Assembly: GCA_902363675.1 (NCBI GenBank)
Contig: CABJAV010000020.1
Location: forward strand, 1-50,805
Direction of reading: 5' to 3'
Source: Lachnospiraceae bacterium
GTDB taxonomy: Bacteria; Bacillota; Clostridia; Lachnospirales; Lachnospiraceae
DNA length: 50,805 nucleotides
This document shows positions 44,483 to 50,805 of this stretch, one piece after another. The notes under the pieces are model-generated. The model was not told the origin of the DNA and did no database searches. It saw only the letters and a program-made list of their open reading frames with translations. Positions within the stretch are counted from its first letter, which is position 1. Each line of letters begins with the position of its first letter. Position numbers and translations under genes: made by a program.

Positions 44483-44625
44483 TTATCTTGTTGTTCCGCC
44501 ATCTACAAATTCAACCGGCAGCACAGTCAGTGTATCTATATCCTTGCCGTCAATTTTATTCTTAATCAGCTCAACGCTTTTTTTTGCCATTTGCTGCACC
44601 GGCTGTTTAAGTTCCATGCGTGGGC
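44483..44625 (-). pseudogene. LacI-family regulator, C-terminal remnant
   Basis: About 45 codons: KQPVQQMAKKSVELIKNKI, then IDTLTVLPVEFVDGGTTR and stop, the standard last helix and strands of LacI/GalR repressors. The DNA-binding head and most of the sugar-binding domain are gone. It lies next to a scrap of hsdS and the kdp locus. Confidence 0.78.
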
Positions 44626-44683
44626 TCCACTTTTTTATTTTCCACGAAGGTACCTTAAGTTTACTACTTGTGTCAATAATTTG

Positions 44684-44769
44684 CATTATGAGAAGTTTCA
44701 GGATGGAACTGTAAAATGTATTGAGGACGAGATACCGTTTGAAGTGCCGAAGGGATGGTGTTGTGAAGT
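44684..44769 (+). pseudogene. Type I restriction specificity subunit (hsdS) scrap
   Basis: Plus-strand reading HYEKFQDGTVKCIEDEIPFE, then VPKGW, the well-conserved segment that opens a target-recognition domain in HsdS proteins. It is about 28 codons, with nothing of the gene on either side; it ends exactly where kdpE begins. It marks a recombination junction. Confidence 0.72.
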
Positions 44770-45471
44770 TCAATCAACTTTCAGCATCCGATACCCCACG
44801 CCAATGTGTGTTTGGATATATTGTGGAGAGTTCGGTTCTTTCTCGATTTTTTTACGAAGTGTTGCCATAAACACACGAAGGGAAGCAATATCATTGTCCC
44901 AACTACTTCCCCAAATGCTTTGCGTAAGGAAAGTATGGGTCAGAACTTTTCCTATATTTCTTGTCAACAGGCAAAGCAACTTATATTCAATAGGTGTTAA
45001 ATGCAACTCTTCTTCATTCAAATAAGCACAACCTGCAGCATAATCTACACGAAGTTTTCCGTTTACAAAAACAACCTCTTCGGCAGGGGATACTTTTTGC
45101 ATCATCGATAACCTTCTTTGCGTGACTCGTAGTCTGGCAAGCAGTTCCTCAACAGAAAATGGCTTTGTTAAATAATCATCTGCGCCAGCATCCAACGCAT
45201 CAATTTTATCGGTATCTTCACTGCGAGCACTGATTACGATAATTGGCATGTTTGACCAAGTACGGATTTTTTTAATAATCTCAACACCGTCTATATCAGG
45301 AAGTCCTAAATCAAGTAAAACAATGTCAGGATTGTGTGAAGATGTTTCTAAAATTGCCGATTGACCATCGGGTGCCGTCAGATATCGGTATTCGTGCGCT
45401 TTTAAGGTTGTTGTAATTAAATTTCTGACAGATGTGTCATCTTCTACAACTAATATTAGTAACTTATTCAT
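44770..45471 (-). CDS. kdpE: Response regulator KdpE
   Basis: 233 residues, OmpR type: a receiver domain (1–120; acidic pocket E10–D12, phosphoacceptor D54, Lys in YLTKPF) and a winged helix (about 135–230; HLTPIEYKLLCLL … VGYRML). It is the partner of KdpD, whose gene overlaps it by 8 nt upstream. It stops exactly at the hsdS scrap, and the last residues (KVD) may have been trimmed by that junction. Its targets here are probably the trkH and kdpD promoters that share a 20-nt box. Confidence 0.93.
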   Translation of the reverse strand: MNKLLILVVEDDTSVRNLITTTLKAHEYRYLTAPDGQSAILETSSHNPDIVLLDLGLPDIDGVEIIKKIRTWSNMPIIVISARSEDTDKIDALDAGADDYLTKPFSVEELLARLRVTQRRLSMMQKVSPAEEVVFVNGKLRVDYAAGCAYLNEEELHLTPIEYKLLCLLTRNIGKVLTHTFLTQSIWGSSWDNDIASLRVFMATLRKKIEKEPNSPQYIQTHIGVGYRMLKVD

Positions 45472-48163
45472 ATACTTTGACCTCCCCTGCCGGTAATGTA
45501 AATGTAAATACTGTTCCGTGCGGCAGATTATCTGAAACAGTAAGTTCTCCGCCGTGGGCGTTAATAATGGACTTGCACAAAGATAATCCGAGTCCTAAAC
45601 TTCGGCGGCTGTCTGCAATTTGATTTGCACCGCTATAGAACATGTCGAATATCCGTGGCTTTATTTCGTCAGCAATTCCGTTTCCGTCATCCGATATAGA
45701 TACGACTGCTTGTTTTCCCCGCTTTTCTGTCCGAATAACAATATGAGAATTTTTAGGTGTATATTTGATAGCATTATCAACAATATTGATGATTACCTGA
45801 ACAATAAGCTTTGCATCCATTTTTGCAAGAAGAAATTCTTCTTTGCTTTCAACGGAAATATGATGTTCTTCACTCTTTCGGTTAATATGATGTAACGCTT
45901 CTGTGATCACGTCATCCATCAAATCTTCCGTTATACGGAGATTCAACCGTCCTTCTTCAATCCGGGTTACAGCCAGCAAGTTTTCTACAAGGTTAATCAG
46001 CCACATGGAATCATCATAAATATCCATGTACAGCTGCTTTTTTGTATCATTATCAAAGGAATCGCCGTTGGACAAAAGATTGCTGGCATTACCGGAAATG
46101 GATGTCAGCGGTGTCCTCAAATCATGTGAAATAGCACGCAGCAGGTTCGCTCGCAATTGTTCATTTTTTGCAAGAATGGCCGCCTCCTGTTTCTCACGGG
46201 CATTTTTCTCATTTTCCAAAGCCAGGGCACATTCTCCGAGAATGGATAGTAGAATACTGTTTTCAAATGGATCAAGAGGTATTTCCCCCATCACGATTCC
46301 AATAACTCCATATACCATACTGCTGTTGCTAACAGCAAGGTACAGGCATTTTGCATTGGAAAGCGTTCCTGTTGTAGCTCCGGCACGTTTATTGTTTTTC
46401 AATACCCAGCCGGCAACGGCCTTTTCATTTTCGGAAATACACGATTCCAAATTTTCTTCAGTTACAGAAAAAATATGCGGCGTATCCAACACTTCTCCAT
46501 CAGCTAAATAAAAAACGATATCTTTTCTCAAGAGTTTAATGAGCTGATTTGAAGTTGCAGATACAATTTCATTTTTATCTTTTGCCTGTTGCAATAGCTG
46601 GTTTGTATCAAATAACACTTTGGTACGGTAATCAGATTGTGCCGCCTGTTTTGCTTGGTTTTTAATCCGTATAGCAAGAGAACTGGTTAAAAAAGCCGCC
46701 AACAACATGATAATAAAGGTAACAGGATAACCCTGATCATACGCCTGCAAGGTAAATTGAGGTTCCGTAAACAGGAAACTAAAGACCAAAACACTTACAA
46801 TCGAGGAAATTAGGCTGTATATCTGATGTTTCGTGATGACAGCGGTGACAAGAACACCTAAAACAAAAACAGTAATGATATTCGCTTCGTCAAATCCAAA
46901 TTTCTGGAAAATCATTCCGACTAAACTGGATAAAATCAGAATCGCAGTAGATTTTAATGTATCAGTGACAGAGAATACGATATGGTTCTTTTTTCTGCCC
47001 CCTCTTAACTGATACACTGCCGCATTAGAAATCGTATCCGGAATAATATGCACATCCAGGTTAGGGGCATAATCAATCAATTTTTCTGTCAGGGTCGGTT
47101 TGCTGAGCAAATGCCGTTTTGTAGCAGAACTACGTCCGATCACAATCTTTGACACACCGGACAAACGAGTAAATTCCGCAATCTGAAACGGAACATCTTC
47201 TCCGTAAACTGTTTCTATTTTTGCCCCAAGCTGCTCAGCAAGACGAATATTTGAACGCAGGCGTTTTACATTTTCCTCGCTCATCACCGAAAAATCTGGG
47301 GTTTCTACAAATAGAGCCGTAAACTCCCCTTTAAAAGCAGAAGCCATTTTTGCGGCGGTACGGATAATTTTCGCATTGGATGGAGAAGAAGACAGACATA
47401 CAAGAATATGTTCGCCTGTGTGATAATCTCCATGATTTTTTATGCGGGTATTTTCTGTGAGGATATTCACCCGGTCCGCACATCGCCGCAGTGAAATCTC
47501 CCGGAGAGCTGTCAAATTTTCTATTGTAAAAAAATTTTCTACTGTCTGTTTTGCCTGTGTCTGTCTGTATACATTTTCTGTATTCAAACGGTTGATCAAA
47601 TCCTGTGGTTCAATATCTATTAATTCAACCTGATCTGCATTATCAAAAATAGAATCCGGGATGCGTTCCCGTACAACAATTTCCGTAATGGATGCAACTG
47701 TATCACAAAGGCTTTCAATATGCTGAACATTGACAGTCGTATAGACATCAATCCCTGCATTCAAAAGTTCCTTAATGTCCTGATACCGTTTTGCATGACG
47801 GCATCCTTCGGCATTCGTATGCGCAAGTTCATCTACAAGGATAAGCTGTGGTTTTCTTTTCAACGCCATGCCAATGTCGAATTCGTCCAGTATCATACCA
47901 TTATAAAAAACTTTTCTTGTAGGAAGAACTTCTAAGCCATTCAAAAGAGCTGCTGTTTTGGGACGTGCGTGGGTTTCTACATAACCGGCTACCACGTCAA
48001 TTCCCTGCTGTTTTTCCATATGAGCTGCTTCTAACATGGCGTAGGTTTTACCCACACCAGCTGCATATCCGAAAAAGATTTTCAAATGTCCTTTATTACG
48101 GTTTTCTTCATCAGCTTGGATTTCCTTTAATAACTGATCCGGATTGTGTCTGCTTTCACTCAT
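45464..48163 (-). CDS. kdpD: Sensor histidine kinase KdpD
   Basis: 899 residues, full length. Order of domains: the KdpD N-terminal domain (about 20–230; Walker A GYAAGVGKT at 32–40, DELAHTN near 112), a universal stress-like domain (about 250–370, binds c-di-AMP in some Firmicutes), four membrane segments (about 395–500), a GAF-like domain (about 520–650), HisKA (SHDLRTPLTSISGNASN near 680) and the ATPase with NIVDNAIKYTP and GLGLSLCKS. It senses K+ or osmotic stress. AAGGAG precedes ATG 48163. A 20-nt motif shared with the trkH leader lies 22 nt upstream. Confidence 0.95.
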   Translation of the reverse strand: MSESRHNPDQLLKEIQADEENRNKGHLKIFFGYAAGVGKTYAMLEAAHMEKQQGIDVVAGYVETHARPKTAALLNGLEVLPTRKVFYNGMILDEFDIGMALKRKPQLILVDELAHTNAEGCRHAKRYQDIKELLNAGIDVYTTVNVQHIESLCDTVASITEIVVRERIPDSIFDNADQVELIDIEPQDLINRLNTENVYRQTQAKQTVENFFTIENLTALREISLRRCADRVNILTENTRIKNHGDYHTGEHILVCLSSSPSNAKIIRTAAKMASAFKGEFTALFVETPDFSVMSEENVKRLRSNIRLAEQLGAKIETVYGEDVPFQIAEFTRLSGVSKIVIGRSSATKRHLLSKPTLTEKLIDYAPNLDVHIIPDTISNAAVYQLRGGRKKNHIVFSVTDTLKSTAILILSSLVGMIFQKFGFDEANIITVFVLGVLVTAVITKHQIYSLISSIVSVLVFSFLFTEPQFTLQAYDQGYPVTFIIMLLAAFLTSSLAIRIKNQAKQAAQSDYRTKVLFDTNQLLQQAKDKNEIVSATSNQLIKLLRKDIVFYLADGEVLDTPHIFSVTEENLESCISENEKAVAGWVLKNNKRAGATTGTLSNAKCLYLAVSNSSMVYGVIGIVMGEIPLDPFENSILLSILGECALALENEKNAREKQEAAILAKNEQLRANLLRAISHDLRTPLTSISGNASNLLSNGDSFDNDTKKQLYMDIYDDSMWLINLVENLLAVTRIEEGRLNLRITEDLMDDVITEALHHINRKSEEHHISVESKEEFLLAKMDAKLIVQVIINIVDNAIKYTPKNSHIVIRTEKRGKQAVVSISDDGNGIADEIKPRIFDMFYSGANQIADSRRSLGLGLSLCKSIINAHGGELTVSDNLPHGTVFTFTLPAGEVKVYE

Positions 48164-48184
48164 ACGGTCATCTCCTTTAGCACT

Positions 48185-48204
48185 GACATTAAAATTGCAT
48201 AAAG
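48185..48204 (-). promoter_or_regulatory. Putative KdpE box upstream of kdpD
   Basis: Minus-strand CTTTATGCAATTTTAATGTC. A near-identical site (17 of 20) lies before trkH at 50605–50624. The sites are T-rich like known KdpE targets; a TATAAT overlaps the upstream edge. Confidence 0.5.
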
Positions 48205-48388
48205 ATTATACCACCTTTTCTTCTTTTTTTCCATTCGGGTGTGTAGCCGAAAGCAGAAAACGCTCCGAAAAATCACACAATTTTTCGACAAATAGACCCT
48301 TCATACAATTAATGTCATTTTGCCATATCACTCTCGCTGGTTTCTCAATCGTGTTAATGGAATGTACCGCAATGTCTATAGAGCCGGT

Positions 48389-48493
48389 TCAGCTCATAGT
48401 TTGGGTATTGAGAAATTTATCCAGTTTTCCCATAAGAAAATAACCATAAATAAATGTTGCCAATACTACTATAAGTAAAACAAAGTCTTTCAT
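48389..48493 (-). CDS. 34-residue membrane peptide, with an open frame beyond its TGA
   Basis: ATG 48493 reads MKDFVLLIVVLATFIYGYFL followed by MGKLDKFLNTQTMS and TGA. One hydrophobic helix with charged ends, like small subunits or modulators of transporters. After the TGA the same frame stays open for 60 more codons to 48206. The ribosome site is weak (AAGAAG). It lies between trkA (22 nt) and kdpD, so it is probably in the same transcript. Not recognised; it may be KdpF-like in role, but sequence does not show it. Confidence 0.5.
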   Translation of the reverse strand: MKDFVLLIVVLATFIYGYFLMGKLDKFLNTQTMS

Positions 48494-48514
48494 ATTACCA
48501 ACTTCTTTCAAAAA

Positions 48515-49162
48515 TCAAATATGAAAACATTTTTGAATATGTTTTGTCTCCCCGAGAACAAGCATGGTACTCCCCTTTAACAACTGCGTATCGGAACTTA
48601 TTTCCAAATTCATAATATCATTTGTTTTCAGCGCCATAATATTGATGTCATATTTTTTTCGTATATCCAACTGACCGATTGTTTTTCCTAACCATTCTTC
48701 CGGTATAGATATTTCAAAGATTGCATGTTCTTCATCCAGTTCTATGTAATCGAGAATATGATCAGCGCTATAACGGATTGCAACCCAATCGGCAAGCTGC
48801 CTTTCGGGATAAACAATTTCATCTGCGCCGTTTCGTAAAAGAAATTTTGCATGAACATCACGAGCGGCACGAGACACCACCATTCTTGCACCGAGTTCCT
48901 TCAAAAGGGATGTTACTTCCAATGAATTCTGAAAGCTATCTCCGATAGCCACAATACAAACATCAAAATTTCCAACACCAAGCGAACTTAAAAAATCCTC
49001 ATTAGTCGCATCCCCAATCTGAGCGTTGGTTACAAAGGGAAGTACAGCATCAACTCGGGTATCTTCTTTATCTACCGCCATCACCTGATGGTGCAATTCA
49101 TCTAATTTTTTAGCAATATGCCGTCCGAATCTTCCCAGACCGATAAGTAATATTGATTTCAT
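48515..49162 (-). CDS. Potassium uptake regulatory subunit TrkA/KtrA
   Basis: 215 residues, the length of KtrA-type proteins: an RCK_N Rossmann domain (GLGRFGRHIAKKL at about 8–20, IGDATNEDFL near 48–57) and an RCK_C domain (about 135–215). It forms the cytosolic gating ring that binds nucleotides on the membrane subunit TrkH/KtrB, encoded 13 nt upstream. AAAGGAG precedes the ATG. Confidence 0.94.
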   Translation of the reverse strand: MKSILLIGLGRFGRHIAKKLDELHHQVMAVDKEDTRVDAVLPFVTNAQIGDATNEDFLSSLGVGNFDVCIVAIGDSFQNSLEVTSLLKELGARMVVSRAARDVHAKFLLRNGADEIVYPERQLADWVAIRYSADHILDYIELDEEHAIFEISIPEEWLGKTIGQLDIRKKYDINIMALKTNDIMNLEISSDTQLLKGSTMLVLGETKHIQKCFHI

Positions 49163-49175
49163 TTTTCATTCTCCT

Positions 49176-50522
49176 TTAACCTACTGTGATATTTTCCTGA
49201 GGATATTTTAAACCGTTAGACTTTTTTTCAGAAAGGGTGGCAAAAATCAAGGTTAATCCACCCACTCTGCCTAAAAACATCAGGCAAATCAAGATTACAT
49301 GGGAAACAAGCCCCAGCTCAGGCGTTATTCCCAACGATAACCCTACCGTCCCGATTGCCGACGCTGTCTCAAATAGAGCAGTCATAAGTGGAATATCTTC
49401 TATGCTGCTAATTACCATTCCTCCGGCAAGAAATAAAACGATATACATCAAAAAAATCGTAGCTGCATTTCTGATAGTGCCATCCGGAATTTGTCTGCCG
49501 AAAAAATGAGTGTGTTCCTTTTTTCTAAATACAGATAATGCCGATGAAACGAGAACTGCAAAAGTTGTCGTTTTCATACCACCTGCAGTGGAACCGGGCG
49601 AGCCACCGATGAGCATCAGCATAATGATAAGCATTTGCCCAACTTCACTGAGCGAAGTCAAATCTGCCGTATTAAATCCTGCTGTTCTCGGTGTAACAGA
49701 TTGAAACACGGAAACCCATACTCTTTCTGTAAGAGGCAAATTTGAAAACTCAAAGCAAAAAAAGTAAAGAGCCGGTAAGAATATCAATAGTCCTGTTACC
49801 ATAAAAATTACCTTGCTTTGCATTCGGTATTTTTTGAAATGCCATTTATGATTCTTTATATCCTCCCAGGTAAGGAATCCAATACCTCCTGCAACAATCA
49901 GCACCATAATCACAAGATTTACAATCGGCTGTACAGAGTAAGATGTCAACGAGGAAAAAGGGGCTCTTATACCGATTAGATCAAATCCTGCATTGCAAAA
50001 AGCAGAAATAGAATGGAACAGCGAATACCATATTCCTTTCCAAAACCCAAAGTCCCTGCAAAAAACAGGGGCTAAAAGAGCTGCACCAATGATTTCGATA
50101 AGAATAGTAGTCCGAATAATAAATTGCGTTCTCCGCACAATACCACCCACCGTTGGAGCCGAAATTGCCTCCTGCATAGTACTTCGCTGCATCAACCCGA
50201 TTTTGCGTCCGGAAACAGTAGCAATTGCAATAGCAATCGTAATAATTCCCATACCCCCGATTTGAATCAGCAGTAAAATAACTCCTTGACCAAATAAAGA
50301 CCAGTAAGTTGCCGTATCATTAATAATCAGTCCTGTCACACAAACCGCAGAAGTTGCGGTAAACAAAGCATCCAAAAAGGAGGTACACTGACCGCTTTTT
50401 GTAGCAATCGGCAGCATCAAAAGCAGACTGCCTAAGAGAATCACGGATAAAAACCCTAAACTAATCACTTGAAATGATGTTATATGTCGATGTCTTGATC
50501 TGTTTGTCTGTTGCATAACCAT
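49176..50522 (-). CDS. Potassium transporter membrane subunit TrkH/KtrB
   Basis: A 448-residue membrane protein with four pore-loop repeats. Selectivity-filter-like segments are visible, e.g. SAVCVTGL (about 53–60), SAFCNAGFD (about 172–180), TPRTAGFN (about 284–291) and SAIGTVGLS (about 389–397). With TrkA it forms Na+- or H+-driven K+ uptake. It is the first gene of trkH–trkA–(peptide)–kdpD–kdpE. ATG 50522 and 50516 are both possible. The leader contains a KdpE-like box and a hairpin. Confidence 0.93.
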   Translation of the reverse strand: MVMQQTNRSRHRHITSFQVISLGFLSVILLGSLLLMLPIATKSGQCTSFLDALFTATSAVCVTGLIINDTATYWSLFGQGVILLLIQIGGMGIITIAIAIATVSGRKIGLMQRSTMQEAISAPTVGGIVRRTQFIIRTTILIEIIGAALLAPVFCRDFGFWKGIWYSLFHSISAFCNAGFDLIGIRAPFSSLTSYSVQPIVNLVIMVLIVAGGIGFLTWEDIKNHKWHFKKYRMQSKVIFMVTGLLIFLPALYFFCFEFSNLPLTERVWVSVFQSVTPRTAGFNTADLTSLSEVGQMLIIMLMLIGGSPGSTAGGMKTTTFAVLVSSALSVFRKKEHTHFFGRQIPDGTIRNAATIFLMYIVLFLAGGMVISSIEDIPLMTALFETASAIGTVGLSLGITPELGLVSHVILICLMFLGRVGGLTLIFATLSEKKSNGLKYPQENITVG

Positions 50523-50604
50523 ATCCCCATAATCTGAATTTCTTTTTTATATTTCCTTTATTCTATCTTTATTTGTATTAAATGGGCGTAAGTAAGTTTG
50601 TTTT

Positions 50605-50624
50605 GAAATTAAGATTGTATAAAG
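50605..50624 (-). promoter_or_regulatory. Putative KdpE box upstream of trkH
   Basis: Minus-strand CTTTATACAATCTTAATTTC, matching 17 of 20 bases with the box at 48185–48204. It lies 83 nt before the trkH start. Confidence 0.5.
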
Positions 50625-50658
50625 ATGAGCAGAAGTCTGAAATCTTTTGCTCATCTTT
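50621..50658. other. Hairpin between trkH and the right-edge ORF
   Basis: An 11-bp stem AAAGATGAGCA/TGCTCATCTTT (50621–50631 and 50648–50658) with T-rich flanks. It could be a terminator on the plus strand or a leader stem on the minus strand; it overlaps the KdpE-like box by four bases. Confidence 0.5.
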
Positions 50659-50752
50659 TGAGAGTGCTAGTATAGCGTAAATTAAATAGCTACTATATAT
50701 ATTGAGGATAATGTGTGGTATAATAGTGTTATCTAAGAAAGGGATGAACGCT

Positions 50753-50805
50753 ATGAGAAGAACATATCTTACTCTGTCAGAAGAAGACAAAGATTACCTT
50801 AAAAC
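50753..50805 (+). CDS. Start of a probable transposase (runs off the window)
   Basis: ATG 50753 reads MRRTYLTLSEEDKDYLK to the edge. The opening resembles the N-terminus of IS630-type helix-turn-helix transposases, from only 17 residues. AAAGGGATG and an extended -10 box (TGGTATAAT ending at 50724) lie upstream, so it looks expressed. Confidence 0.4.
   Translation, partial: MRRTYLTLSEEDKDYLK

Noticed and set aside
48340..48395. Selenocysteine insertion at the TGA of the small membrane peptide
   Set aside because: Only a 4-bp stem forms around the TGA and no bSECIS-like stem-loop follows at the proper distance.
48144..48443. 99-codon plus-strand ORF upstream of kdpD
   Set aside because: It crosses the kdpD start and the small membrane peptide on the opposite strand; no ribosome site.
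50523..50752. c-di-AMP (ydaO) riboswitch before trkH
   Set aside because: The leader is AT-rich and lacks the conserved GC-rich blocks of that class.

Overview
The window looks like a chromosomal segment of a Lachnospiraceae-type Clostridium (low to moderate GC, Firmicutes). Evidence: type III glutamine synthetase beside an ammonium transporter, a whiA–rapZ–murB–hprK cluster, small DUF4250/DUF6472/DUF6465 proteins typical of that family, GGAGG ribosome sites, and a KdpDE/Trk potassium locus. The genus cannot be named from what I see.

Layout. 1–1.2 kb: the broken end of a polymorphic-toxin gene with a nucleotidyltransferase-fold tip, running off the left edge. 1.4–3.5 kb: a glf/glycosyltransferase pair for galactofuranose glycans. 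4–8 kb: nitrogen assimilation, namely an Amt–PII fusion and GlnN, each preceded by a terminator-like leader hairpin. 8.4–19.4 kb: a long minus-strand housekeeping run of fba, a lipid kinase, whiA, rapZ, murB, an M18 aminopeptidase, hprK, uvrC and ftsH. 19.6–22.75 kb, plus strand: pyrG, a WYL regulator and two 58-residue proteins.

22.8–26.2 kb is an eroded accessory patch. An IS200/IS605 element with intact TnpB and broken TnpA sits inside a shredded UvrA-like gene. The patch is bracketed by two copies of a ~157-nt self-complementary element. The copies share a core, but their outer arms are unrelated in sequence and each is perfectly self-complementary. This is the most unusual structure in the window.

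26.2–33.3 kb: a cytidylate-kinase-like protein, an NhaD/CitMHS-type antiporter, a secreted Ig-like protein facing a LytTR regulator across likely LytTR boxes, murI, a zinc-ribbon protein, and a 5'-truncated glycogen debranching gene. 33.4–33.7 kb: tRNA-Phe and tRNA-Gly. 33.8–44.2 kb: cell-surface and carbohydrate genes (an HPr-like protein, a large anchored protein with a catalytically dead C39-like tip, an SH3 protein, a polysaccharide deacetylase, a GH36 alpha-galactosidase, a DUF4422 protein).

44.27–44.77 kb is a gene graveyard: tails of a sugar locus with a LacI regulator, plus a scrap of hsdS. 44.8–50.5 kb: kdpE, kdpD, a tiny membrane protein, trkA and trkH. Here KdpDE appears to serve a Trk/Ktr uptake system; no kdpFABC is present in the window. 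The right edge starts a probable transposase ORF.
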